From NCBI RefSeq assembly GCF_001026695.1, contig NZ_LDNB01000007.1, forward strand, positions 189,077 to 251,554: a stretch of 62,478 nucleotides of DNA. Direction: 5' to 3'. The translations under genes and the position numbers were made by a program. The DNA is from Neobacillus vireti (GTDB lineage: Bacteria; Bacillota; Bacilli; Bacillales; Cytobacillaceae). Positions 33,540 to 41,866 of this stretch are shown here, piece by piece (position 1 is the first letter of the stretch; each line of letters opens with the position of its first letter). The notes beneath the pieces are model-generated. The model made no database searches, was not told where the DNA came from, and saw only the letters and a program-made list of their open reading frames with translations.

Positions 33540-34202
33540 TTGAAAGAAAAGATCATTAGTGAATTTTTAGGAACCTATTTTCTTGTTTTTGCCGGGACTG
33601 GTGCAGTAGTAATAGATACGATGACGAAAAGTTTAACACATGTTGGCGTAGCTATTACATTTGGGCTAGTCGTAATGGCATTAATTTACACGTTTGGCCA
33701 CATCTCAGGTGCACATTTTAACCCTGCAGTTACCATTGGATTTTTAATTCATAAGGATATTACTAAAAAGGAAGCTGTGTATTATATTGTTACTCAAATC
33801 ATTGCAGGGATTGCTGCTAGTCTTACCATATTTTCTTTATTTGGGAAGGTAGCGTCTTTAGGTGCTACGCTGCCAAGCGGTACATGGTCTCAATCGTTTG
33901 TTTTAGAATTCATCCTTACATTTTTCTTAATGTTTGTTATTTTTGGAGCTGCTGTTCATGGTAAAGCAGAAAAATCCTTTGCGGGAATGGCAATTGGGGC
34001 AACAGTGGGGTTAGAGGCGATGTTTGGTGGACCGATTAGTGGTGCCTCAATGAATCCAGCAAGATCGATTGGTCCTGCAATCGTATCAGGAACACTTCAA
34101 CATTTATGGGTGTATATCATCGCAACTATTTTAGGGGCCATGTGCGCGGCAATCATTTATAAATTACTAGAAGATAAAGAAAACTCGCCGATTGACCGTT
34201 AG
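33540..34202 (+). CDS. Aquaglyceroporin of the ars operon (AqpS-like)
   Basis: 220 aa, six membrane helices, MIP family. Both half-helix signatures are intact: HFNPAVT and SMNPARS. Located between arsR and arsC, where an arsenite pump (ArsB/Acr3) would normally be, it probably lets As(III) made by ArsC run out of the cell, as AqpS does in Sinorhizobium. It might also act as a plain water or glycerol channel. TTG start with GAGGGG upstream. Confidence 0.88.
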   Translation: MKEKIISEFLGTYFLVFAGTGAVVIDTMTKSLTHVGVAITFGLVVMALIYTFGHISGAHFNPAVTIGFLIHKDITKKEAVYYIVTQIIAGIAASLTIFSLFGKVASLGATLPSGTWSQSFVLEFILTFFLMFVIFGAAVHGKAEKSFAGMAIGATVGLEAMFGGPISGASMNPARSIGPAIVSGTLQHLWVYIIATILGAMCAAIIYKLLEDKENSPIDR

Positions 34203-34283
34203 GGCGAAGACAGAGGCGTAGTTGCACTTATGCCTGATAGGAAAGTTATACTTTCCTATCGGCTACAAAAAGGAGCGAGCAAC

Positions 34284-34703
34284 ATGTCTAAAAAAACACT
34301 TTACTTTTTATGTACAGGAAACTCATGTCGCAGCCAAATGGCCGAAGGTTGGGCAAAGAAATATTTAAATGATGAGTGGGAAGTACGCAGTGCGGGCATT
34401 GAAGCACACGGTTTAAACCCAAATGCTGTAAAAGCGATGAAAGAAGCTGGTATCGATATTTCAAATCATACTTCTGATATTATCGATGCAGATTATTTAA
34501 ACAATGCAGATTTAGTTGTAACGCTATGTGGTGACGCTGCTGACAAATGCCCAATTACCCCGCCAAAAGTAAAACGGGTGCATTGGGGATTTGATGACCC
34601 AGCAAAAGCAAAAGGAACAGATGAGGAAAAATGGGAATTCTTTCAGCGTGTCCGTGATGAAATAGGAAATAGAATCAAACGTTTTGGTGAAACAGGAGAA
34701 TAA
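34284..34703 (+). CDS. arsC: Thioredoxin-linked arsenate reductase
   Basis: 139 aa of the low-molecular-weight phosphatase fold. The P-loop CTGNSCRSQ holds the nucleophile Cys; the two resolving cysteines lie in [12 protein letters not shown]. This is the B. subtilis ArsC type, which reduces As(V) to As(III) with thioredoxin. ATG 34284 follows AAAAAGGAG; 18 upstream in-frame codons have no SD. The product As(III) should leave through the aquaporin encoded upstream. Confidence 0.95.
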   Translation: MSKKTLYFLCTGNSCRSQMAEGWAKKYLNDEWEVRSAGIEAHGLNPNAVKAMKEAGIDISNHTSDIIDADYLNNADLVVTLCGDAADKCPITPPKVKRVHWGFDDPAKAKGTDEEKWEFFQRVRDEIGNRIKRFGETGE

Positions 34704-34721
34704 TACAGAGAGGGAATATAC

Positions 34722-34753
34722 AAGAGAGGTACCATTCAAACGGTACCTCTTTT
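34722..34753. terminator. Bidirectional terminator between arsC and the MFS gene
   Basis: AAGAGAGGTACC / GGTACCTCTTTT; the MFS stop codon lies in the loop. Confidence 0.85.
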
Positions 34754-35947
34754 CCGATATGATTTGGTTGATATGGTTACCATTAGGAAAATGGCAACAA
34801 GAATATAGGCAATACCTCCAAGCAGACCCAAGGAACGAGGTGTAACGTACTGTAGTGCGAATCCGGAAATAAACATCGACATTCCCAAAATAGTGTTTGA
34901 GATGGTTGCTAGCAGCCCAAACATGGTTCCTTGATGCTCCTCAGGGATTTCCTTCATGAGAGTGGTGTCAAAGCAGGCATTTCCAATCCCGGACATAAAC
35001 GCAGCACCACAAAATATAAGCAGTGCGAAAACCACTAAATGTGTTCGGCTTAATAAGACAAGAAATACCCCTTCAAGTAATAGACATACTAACCCTGTAA
35101 CTAGGAAATTTTTTCGTAGTTGATTGGCAACAGAAAAGCTTAACATTAACCCAATCCCTAATGCACCATAAAAAAGACCTACCCCAACATCTCCAAGTTG
35201 ATACTCATTAATCGCATAAACGCTGATCAGAACATTATCAATTCCATTCATCGAAGCAATTAATGTCTCACATAAAAGAAGGATTTGTACCGGAACAGAC
35301 ATTAAGATTACCTTTTTGAAGGTTGAGATTGGATTTTCCTTTTTGGACTCAACAACTTTTTCCATATTTTTGTTATTGGGAAATGTAATCGTCGAGATGA
35401 TGGCTCCAGCTCCTAAAAATGAAACTGCATTTAACCAAAATGTCACACCAGCCCCAAAAATAGATGAAACGATTCCACCTGAGATGGCTCCAATGATTAA
35501 AACAATCCCGACCATTACTTGCTCCAAACTATTCACTTTCACAAGATGCTCTTTGCTCACGAGACCAGCTATGCCCGATTTTCTTGCTGGTCCATAAATA
35601 GCTTCTCCTGAAGCTAAAATAAACGAACTACAATAGACAATCCAGAGATCCTCCTTACTGTGAACGAATAGGAAAGATAAGGCAACCGCAACTCTAATAA
35701 GGTCAGTGGTGACTAATATTGTCTTTCGCGAAAATCGATCTACCAGCCTTCCCACTATTGGTCCAAAAAATAATGAAGGTAGCAGCCGAATGGCTAGAGT
35801 CGTTCCCACTGCCAAGCCAGACCCTGTTACATGCAGAAGCATGGCTAACACAGCTACAGAACTAAAGCGGTCGCCAATCCCATTCACAATCCCAGCTAGA
35901 AATAATCTCCGATATTGTTTTTCTTCCTTTAAAAATGAAATACCCAT
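34736..35947 (-). CDS. MFS drug efflux-type transporter
   Basis: 403 aa with twelve membrane helices; the A-like motif GRLVDRFSRKTI sits in the loop after helix 2. Substrate unknown; the family includes macrolide and multidrug exporters. ATG 35947 was taken because GAAGGTG lies 6 nt before it (GTG 9 bp upstream is the alternative). The upstream operator-like TATCTAATTAG is shared with the neighbouring DUF2087 regulator gene, so that regulator probably represses the pump. Confidence 0.82.
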   Translation of the reverse strand: MGISFLKEEKQYRRLFLAGIVNGIGDRFSSVAVLAMLLHVTGSGLAVGTTLAIRLLPSLFFGPIVGRLVDRFSRKTILVTTDLIRVAVALSFLFVHSKEDLWIVYCSSFILASGEAIYGPARKSGIAGLVSKEHLVKVNSLEQVMVGIVLIIGAISGGIVSSIFGAGVTFWLNAVSFLGAGAIISTITFPNNKNMEKVVESKKENPISTFKKVILMSVPVQILLLCETLIASMNGIDNVLISVYAINEYQLGDVGVGLFYGALGIGLMLSFSVANQLRKNFLVTGLVCLLLEGVFLVLLSRTHLVVFALLIFCGAAFMSGIGNACFDTTLMKEIPEEHQGTMFGLLATISNTILGMSMFISGFALQYVTPRSLGLLGGIAYILVAIFLMVTISTKSYRKRGTV

Positions 35948-35985
35948 ATCAAACACCTTCTTTTACATACATCTAATTTCATATC

Positions 35986-35999
35986 TATCTAATTAGTTG
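35986..35999. promoter_or_regulatory. Operator candidate 1, TATCTAATTAGTTG
   Basis: 12 of 14 bases match the perfect palindrome at 36635. It lies 39 bp upstream of the MFS start. Confidence 0.55.
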
Positions 36000-36002
36000 A
36001 GC

Positions 36003-36030
36003 AAAAAAAACGGGTGCCGGCCAACACCCT
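36003..36030 (-). terminator. Terminator of the DUF2087 regulator gene
   Basis: On the minus strand GGGTG / CACCC with a run of eight T. Confidence 0.75.
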
Positions 36031-36609
36031 TTAACTCAACCACCATAACTCAACCGGATTTAACTCATATTGATTGTTTTCTCGGTACATATATTGGCAC
36101 ATTATAAGTTCGCGTCTTAATGTTGCATAATCCTCATGATATTGCTTTAGATATTCATTGATCTCTTTCTCTTGGTAGACTTTCCAGAATTCTAATCCTT
36201 TGATCATATGGGCTAGTACAACAAGCTTTTTCTTTCTTTGTGCAGGGTAGTTTTTCAGTTTCCCATCTTTTGTGAAAAAATTTTTGATGATAGCTGAACG
36301 TTCCTCTGCAGTAACCGACATTTCCATTTTTGCATCCCCTCCTGTTCCAACAGATAAAATGCCCTTAGCACTCATTTCCAATATTTTTGTATTAAGTGAA
36401 AAATAGATGGTATTTTTATCACGGCGTTCTTTTATAAGTCCAACCTCACGCAGCTTCGTCATATGGTGTGTAATCGTTGGCGGTTTAAGCCCTAACGTCT
36501 CAGCAATCGCTTGCCCATTCAAAGGACCTTGCTTTAGCAAGGCAATGATACGAACCCGTGTTAGATCACCTAATGCTTTATGGAATTCAACAATTTTGTT
36601 TAACTGCAT
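36031..36609 (-). CDS. ArsR-type regulator fused to DUF2087
   Basis: 192 aa. Residues 1-85 form an ArsR-like winged helix (ALGDLTRVRIIALLKQGPLN, recognition helix LKPPTITHHMTKLREVG). Residues about 105-185 form DUF2087 (FFTKDGKLKNYPAQRKKKLVVL). There are no metal-binding cysteines in the helix, so the signal is unlikely to be a soft metal. It probably regulates itself and the adjacent MFS pump through the TATCTAATTAGATA sites. SD TAGGTGAG before the ATG. Confidence 0.85.
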   Translation of the reverse strand: MQLNKIVEFHKALGDLTRVRIIALLKQGPLNGQAIAETLGLKPPTITHHMTKLREVGLIKERRDKNTIYFSLNTKILEMSAKGILSVGTGGDAKMEMSVTAEERSAIIKNFFTKDGKLKNYPAQRKKKLVVLAHMIKGLEFWKVYQEKEINEYLKQYHEDYATLRRELIMCQYMYRENNQYELNPVELWWLS

Positions 36610-36634
36610 TTGTTAACTCACCTACTTTTATATT

Positions 36635-36648
36635 TATCTAATTAGATA
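36635..36648. promoter_or_regulatory. Operator candidate 2, perfect palindrome TATCTAATTAGATA
   Basis: A 14-bp perfect palindrome 25 bp upstream of the DUF2087 regulator gene, repeated almost intact before the MFS gene. Confidence 0.65.
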
Positions 36649-36710
36649 TTAATCGAATTGATTTTAATAATCAAGGGGTAAATATGATTTTTATAATACA
36701 GACATGCCAA

Positions 36711-36745
36711 ATAAAAAAGCCAAAGGATTTCTTATCCTCAGGCTT
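36711..36745 (-). terminator. Terminator of the ABC exporter operon
   Basis: On the minus strand AAGCC..AGGA / TCCT..GGCTT followed by TTTTATT. Confidence 0.7.
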
Positions 36746-36754
36746 CGATTTTGG

Positions 36755-37813
36755 TTATAATTTTCGATATTTTTTCAAAGCCAAGATATTAAGCACAATG
36801 AAGATGGCAGCGAAAATAACTAAGGCGATAAGGTTGCCACTGATTTCGCTGAAGCTCTCTCCCTTATACATGACGCCCTTTAAGGCATCCCCTGCATAAT
36901 ACATGGGGATAATCTTCGCGACTGCCTGCAACCAATTGGCCATCCCTTCAAGCGGGAAAATTCCGGCAAAAAATACTTGTGGAATAACGGCGATCGGGAT
37001 AAATTGAATCATTTGAAATTCGGAAGCTGCAAAGGTCGATAACAGAATCCCTAAAGAGAGTGCCACCAAAGCGAGCAGCAAGTTAATCAAAAGCACATTC
37101 CAAATCGAGCCGACGAGCACGATGTCTAGTACATTAATTGCATAAAAGACGACAATCATCGTTTGAATGACAGCGAATATTCCATAACCCACCAAGTAGG
37201 CTGTAACTATTTCCACCCTTCGAATCGGGGTCGATAATAACCTTTCTAATGTGCCAGTCGTCCGTTCACGTAATAGGCCAATCCCTGAAATAATGAAGAC
37301 AAAGAAGAAGACGAAGAAACCTACTAAAATCGGGCTTAAGACATCAAAAAAAACAGTATCCGCATTGCCGTAAACGTAGTTTACATCGATACTCTTTGAT
37401 GTTATCGTTGGCGCTGGTCCCGAACTTTTCATCATCATCTTGAATTGGAACTCGGCAGCAACCACCTGATTGACCTTCATTTGCAGCACTTTCGCTTTTG
37501 AAGGGTCGTCATTCCGTAATGTCAGCTTCAGTTTTCCATTATCCTGCTGCAGCAAGCCGTCGAGGTCGTCATCGACCACGGTATCCTTAGTAACGGCTTC
37601 ATATTGTTTTACCTTTATATCTGCTTTTTTAAATGCATCTACTAAGCCGCTATCAATCTTCAAGACGCCTAATTTGGGATCAACAGTATTGCCATTAAAT
37701 AAAAAGTACATCAGCGTTAAAATTAAGAGCGGAGCCACAAACATTAATGCTAAAGTTCGTTTATCCCGAAGCATTTGCTGGCAGATCCTTTTGATTAGCG
37801 CCGTCATTCTCAT
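36755..37813 (-). CDS. ABC-2 type exporter permease
   Basis: 352 aa. An N-terminal helix, an extracellular domain of about 130 residues, then five membrane helices with the conserved ERTTGTLERLLSTPIRR segment of the ABC-2 (YhgE/DrrB-like) family. Partner of the ATPase gene upstream, whose stop overlaps this start by 4 bp. Substrate not predictable; drug or lipid export is usual for this family. Confidence 0.88.
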   Translation of the reverse strand: MRMTALIKRICQQMLRDKRTLALMFVAPLLILTLMYFLFNGNTVDPKLGVLKIDSGLVDAFKKADIKVKQYEAVTKDTVVDDDLDGLLQQDNGKLKLTLRNDDPSKAKVLQMKVNQVVAAEFQFKMMMKSSGPAPTITSKSIDVNYVYGNADTVFFDVLSPILVGFFVFFFVFIISGIGLLRERTTGTLERLLSTPIRRVEIVTAYLVGYGIFAVIQTMIVVFYAINVLDIVLVGSIWNVLLINLLLALVALSLGILLSTFAASEFQMIQFIPIAVIPQVFFAGIFPLEGMANWLQAVAKIIPMYYAGDALKGVMYKGESFSEISGNLIALVIFAAIFIVLNILALKKYRKL

Positions 37814-38538
37814 GACTGTTTCACCCCTGCTTTCAGGAATACCTCATCAAAATCATCTGTTTCGTATAACGCTTTTAACTCGGTTGGCGAACCGCTGGTT
37901 AAAATCCGTCCATCGCGGACCATGGCGACATAGTCGCATTTCACAGCCTCATCCATCACGTGTGTGGTTACGATAATCGTTTTTCCTTCTTCATTTTTCA
38001 ATCGTAAAAATTCCTTCCAAATCGACAATTTTAATTCGGGGTCAATTCCCACGGTCGGTTCATCTAAGATTAATATTTTCGGATCTTGAATCAGCGCGAT
38101 TGCCAGTGATAAGCGTCGTTTCATTCCGCCTGAATAGGCCGCTACGCGCTTCTTTAGGTCCTCCGTCAGATTTACTAAGCTGGCCACATAGGCAATCCGC
38201 GTCTTCTGCACGTCCTTATTTAAGCCAAAAAGTGAAGCAAAAAACTTCAAATTCTCCTCACCTGTTAGCTCAACATAGAGTGCGTCCGATTGTGCCATAT
38301 AACCGATTTCCTGGAGCAAACCAAGATTGGGCATTTTTTGATTTAACACCTGAATCGTTCCAGTATCAGCCTTTTCCATACCGACTATCATTTTGACAAG
38401 TGTGGTTTTCCCTGCTCCTGACGGTCCGATTAATCCGAATAATTGACCTTTCGGAATCGTTAAGTTAACACCATTCAAAACGGGCTTTTTACCATAGCTT
38501 TTATTGACATCTTCCACTTTAATAGTTGGAACCATCAT
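37810..38538 (-). CDS. ABC exporter ATPase
   Basis: 242 aa. Walker A GPSGAGKTT near residue 38, signature YSGGMKRRLSLA near 135, Walker B ILILDEPTVG, switch histidine TTHVMDEA. It energises the ABC-2 permease encoded directly downstream. ATG 38538 and the next ATG (38535) are both possible after GGAGAGGG. The divergent region carries AATGAACACT and its inverse AGTGTTCATT as possible regulator sites. Confidence 0.9.
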   Translation of the reverse strand: MMVPTIKVEDVNKSYGKKPVLNGVNLTIPKGQLFGLIGPSGAGKTTLVKMIVGMEKADTGTIQVLNQKMPNLGLLQEIGYMAQSDALYVELTGEENLKFFASLFGLNKDVQKTRIAYVASLVNLTEDLKKRVAAYSGGMKRRLSLAIALIQDPKILILDEPTVGIDPELKLSIWKEFLRLKNEEGKTIIVTTHVMDEAVKCDYVAMVRDGRILTSGSPTELKALYETDDFDEVFLKAGVKQS

Positions 38539-38565
38539 TTACCCTCTCCTTAGGCAATTCTCAGT

Positions 38566-38654
38566 AATGAACACTGTGTTGACTATCTCTATACTGTTAT
38601 TTTATGATGGGATGATTGGAATTACAATGAACAATAATGTGCAAAGTGTTCATT
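38566..38654. promoter_or_regulatory. Paired sites AATGAACACT / AGTGTTCATT before the ABC operon
   Basis: AATGAACACT (38566) is inverted as AGTGTTCATT (38645). The first also forms the palindrome AACACTGTGTT. This is the upstream region of the ABC exporter, so they may bind a TetR-like repressor; no such gene is adjacent. Confidence 0.3.
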
Positions 38655-38702
38655 CCAAGCAGAACGAGGCACAGTATGTTTATTACCTTTTTACAAAAGA
38701 GG

Positions 38703-38757
38703 GTTTGGCGGAATAAACGTTAAGTTTGGCGTGATAACTTGCAAAGTTGGCGAATTA
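38703..38757. repeat. 21-bp-period array, unit AGTTTGGCGAAAT
   Basis: GGC of the motif at 38709, 38730 and 38751, exactly 21 bp apart. Third locus of this family in the window. Confidence 0.75.
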
Positions 38758-38803
38758 ATCCAAATTCAAGCGAACTCCTGATCCTTACTACATCTTTTTG
38801 AGC

Positions 38804-38880
38804 ACTTATGACATTTTCCATCCGCTTATGACATATTTCCGTCCACTTATGACATATTTTCAGAGACTTACGACATTTGC
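38804..38880. repeat. Second 21-bp-period array, unit CTTATGACATATTTCCGTC
   Basis: Four CTTA(T/C)GACAT units start at 38805, 38825, 38846 and 38867: spacings 20, 21 and 21 bp. A different unit from the GGCGA array that it follows, but with practically the same period. With that array it fills the 477-bp gap before the CmpB-like gene. Confidence 0.75.
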
Positions 38881-39015
38881 TGGATGTTATTTGGAAATTA
38901 CGGGAGGCCTGGATACTTAACAACATAATTTCTAGGGAATTTTTTGTATATTTCAAAGCCAGACAGTTAAACCTAAAATGGTAAATTTTCCAATCATTTA
39001 AAAGGTGGTTTAGCC

Positions 39016-39609
39016 ATGATTATTAGCTTGCTGAATGGTATCGAGATTCAAAATCCGGGGATTTTTAAGGTGGAAGGAGCGGCGGCCATCATTTTTTATT
39101 TCACGCTGTATTCGTTTATTGGCTGGCTGCTCGAAAACAGCTACAGCTTCTTCACAAAACGGGTATTTTTTAAACCAAATTTTTTGTGGGGGCCATTTAA
39201 ACCGATGTATGGCTTTGCTCCTATTCTCCTAGTTTATTTAATACCGCCAAACACACATTGGGCGGTGGTGGTTCTGCTGTGCTTTTTCATTCCAACCATC
39301 GTGGAATATGTGAGCGGCGCCTTGCTCCATAAATTATTCAACCGTCAGTGGTGGGATTACTCCGACACACCGATGCAGCTGCAGGGCCATATTTGTTTGC
39401 CTTTTTCCCTTTGCTGGGGCGCTCTTGCTATCATTTGTTTACAATGGATCCATCCACCCCTTATTGCTTTCTATGGAGTAATCGAACCTTTTTGGGCGTG
39501 GATTTGGGCTGTCGCAGGGTTATACTTCCTTGCCGATCTCTCATTAGCGACACGAAGACACTCGCTAAAGGACCTTGTATCCGATGAATCATCAAATCCA
39601 ATTCAATAA
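39016..39609 (+). CDS. ABC_trans_CmpB-family membrane protein
   Basis: 197 aa with five to six membrane helices and family motifs of PF06541 (YSFIGWLLENSYSFF near the N-terminus, FLWGPFKPMYGFAPI, and WWDYSDTPMQLQGHICLPFS). The family is annotated as putative ABC permease, but its transport role is unproven. SD AAAGGTGG lies before the ATG. Monocistronic with a terminator. Confidence 0.8.
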   Translation: MIISLLNGIEIQNPGIFKVEGAAAIIFYFTLYSFIGWLLENSYSFFTKRVFFKPNFLWGPFKPMYGFAPILLVYLIPPNTHWAVVVLLCFFIPTIVEYVSGALLHKLFNRQWWDYSDTPMQLQGHICLPFSLCWGALAIICLQWIHPPLIAFYGVIEPFWAWIWAVAGLYFLADLSLATRRHSLKDLVSDESSNPIQ

Positions 39610-39627
39610 CAGAGCCACTTCACCAGT

Positions 39628-39664
39628 AAAACTCCTTCGCTTCCATAAAGCTGAAGGAGTTTTC
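39628..39664. terminator. Terminator of the CmpB-like gene
   Basis: AAAACTCCTTC / GAAGGAGTTTT hairpin. Confidence 0.82.
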
Positions 39665-39798
39665 GTATTGATATATAGATTAAATTTCTATGAAAAATAG
39701 AAATGTATGTTTAAATAATGCTACATTGAAGGGGAGCATTTTACGCAAAATAGTTGGAATGAGCACCTGAAGATAGACAGTAAAAAGGAGCGGTAATC

Positions 39799-40497
39799 TT
39801 GAAACAGCGAATTTTGGTAGTAGAGGATGAAAAACAAATCGCCAAGATTTTAAAGCTTGAACTTGAATATGAAGGCTATGAGGTCGTTGTTGCCTATGAC
39901 GGCAAGGCGGGATTACAATCAGCCTTGAACGAAAAACTGGATTTAATCCTTTTAGATGTCATGCTTCCTGAAATGAACGGCATTGAGGTATTAAGAAGAA
40001 TTCGCAAAGTAAATACGCAGATTCCTGTCATTTTACTAACCGCCCGAAACATGACGATGGATAAGGTGGCAGGCCTCGACCAGGGGGCTAATGATTATAT
40101 CACCAAGCCATTTGAAATCGAGGAATTATTGGCGAGAATTCGCGCTTGTCTTCGTCAGAATTCCATTGCTGTCAAGGCTTTACAAGCGGAGGATTCTGTT
40201 TTAGCGATTAGGGACCTGACCGTCAATCTTGAGACGAGAGAAGTAACGAGGGGTGAGGCTTCGATTACGTTAACCCCGAAGGAATTTGATTTGCTCGTGT
40301 ACTTGCTAACTAATAAAAATAAAATCGTCACAAGGGATAATATTCTTTTTCATGTATGGGGCTATGAATATGAAGGGGAAACAAATGTGATTGATGTGTT
40401 TATTAGACATTTACGCAAAAAAATTGAAGAAGGCTTTTCAGATCCAACGATTATTCAGACTGTTAGGGGAATCGGTTATACAGTCAGGGAGAATTAA
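39799..40497 (+). CDS. OmpR-family response regulator
   Basis: 232 aa. Receiver domain (residues 1-115) with acidic pair DE, phosphoacceptor Asp in LILLDVMLPEM, T in LLTARN and Lys in ITKPFE; winged-helix DNA-binding domain (130-232, LTPKEFDLLVYLL, VDVFIRHLRKKIE-like segment, TVRGIGYTVR). TTG start with AAAAGGAG. Five bases before the histidine kinase gene. The ArlR/CssR group is the closest by look; target genes probably include the downstream envelope genes. Confidence 0.93.
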   Translation: MKQRILVVEDEKQIAKILKLELEYEGYEVVVAYDGKAGLQSALNEKLDLILLDVMLPEMNGIEVLRRIRKVNTQIPVILLTARNMTMDKVAGLDQGANDYITKPFEIEELLARIRACLRQNSIAVKALQAEDSVLAIRDLTVNLETREVTRGEASITLTPKEFDLLVYLLTNKNKIVTRDNILFHVWGYEYEGETNVIDVFIRHLRKKIEEGFSDPTIIQTVRGIGYTVREN

Positions 40498-40501
40498 ATA
40501 A

Positions 40502-41866
40502 ATGAAGATAACAACAAAAATCAATCTTATCACGACGACCTGGATAATATGTGTACTAATTGCAGTCAACGCAGTGGTCTTTTTTTCTTTTATGAAAATT
40601 ACCGTTAATATGGAGGATGATGAACTGCTGCAAAAGGCAAGCGTGTTAATCAAGGAGCTGGGCAAGGAGACCTCCGCTGCCGACAAGAAGGAGAAATTAA
40701 CCCCATACCTTGCGAACCATTCCTATATTCGGGTGATCAATCCCGATTCAAAAATTGTCAATCAAGTAACGAATGATCAGCCGATGGCCGCGAAAATAAA
40801 GGCCGAATTTGCCGCTAAAAAAGGAACAGACCGGTTAACGATTAAACTAAAGAATAAAGAAGAACAAATTGCGATTGTCAGGGTGCCAATCGAAAAGAAT
40901 GGACAGGTTGTCGGCACGCTAGAATTTGGGAAGAAATTAGCCGGCTTGGAATTAGGAAAGGACTTATTACTGTCAATCCTTGCCTTTTGTACCATCCTCG
41001 GCGCAGTTCTTTCACTGCTTGGTGGCAGGTGGCTCTCCAATCTGATTATGAGGCCGATTTCCAATATGATTAACACGATGGAGGATATTGAGCAAAGCGG
41101 GATTCCGAAGAAAATAGATATTCAGCTTGAAACTAAGGACGAACTGCAGAAATTGGCAGTCACCTTTAATCGCATGATTGGCAGACTTGAGACAAACCTT
41201 GAAAAGCAAAGGCAGTTTATCTCCGATGCCTCGCATGAATTAAAAACCCCGCTTACAGTGATTAAAAGCTATGCAGACCTTCTGCTTAGAAGGGGAATCC
41301 AAAATGAAGCGGTTGCCCGTGATGCGATTGAATCAATCCATTCTGAAGCAACAAGGATTCAAAAAATGACAGAACGGTTTCTCGACCTCGCCGATACCGA
41401 ATCGGGCAATCTGTTAGAATCCAAAGAAATCAATTTAGTTTCTTTATGTGAGAATATAGGGAAACAACTGCAAGCAGCCTATAAGCGGATGATTGACCTC
41501 CATGTTAATGAAGCTTCTATTACTGTGGTCGCGGACGAAGTAAAGCTCAAACAGGCGATTATTATCTTAATCGATAACGCCATCAAGTATAGTATGGATA
41601 AAATAGACGTTTATTTAGAGGACACAGAAAAAGGAACGAGCATTACCGTTAAAGATTATGGGATTGGTGTACCCGAGGGGGAACTCGAAAATATCTTTGA
41701 ACGGTTTTACCGTGTTGATAAGGCAAGAAGCAGGGAAACGGGCGGAACCGGGCTCGGCTTGGCGATTGCCAAAAACATCATTAAGCAGCATCATGGTGAA
41801 ATAAAAATAAAAAGTACGGAGGGAGTAGGAACAGAAGCTAAGTTGTTCTTACCAAAAAGGAAATGA
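40502..41866 (+). CDS. Sensor histidine kinase, HAMP type
   Basis: 454 aa. Two membrane helices (about residues 12-32 and 155-175) enclose an outer sensor region; HAMP follows, then HisKA with the phosphorylated His in SDASHELKTPLTVIKS and HATPase with N box (IILIDNAIKYS), G1 (DYGIGVPEG) and G2 (GGTGLGLAIAK). It phosphorylates the upstream regulator. The last 4 bp overlap the polysaccharide deacetylase gene, so sensor and wall enzyme are made together. Confidence 0.92.
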   Translation: MKITTKINLITTTWIICVLIAVNAVVFFSFMKITVNMEDDELLQKASVLIKELGKETSAADKKEKLTPYLANHSYIRVINPDSKIVNQVTNDQPMAAKIKAEFAAKKGTDRLTIKLKNKEEQIAIVRVPIEKNGQVVGTLEFGKKLAGLELGKDLLLSILAFCTILGAVLSLLGGRWLSNLIMRPISNMINTMEDIEQSGIPKKIDIQLETKDELQKLAVTFNRMIGRLETNLEKQRQFISDASHELKTPLTVIKSYADLLLRRGIQNEAVARDAIESIHSEATRIQKMTERFLDLADTESGNLLESKEINLVSLCENIGKQLQAAYKRMIDLHVNEASITVVADEVKLKQAIIILIDNAIKYSMDKIDVYLEDTEKGTSITVKDYGIGVPEGELENIFERFYRVDKARSRETGGTGLGLAIAKNIIKQHHGEIKIKSTEGVGTEAKLFLPKRK

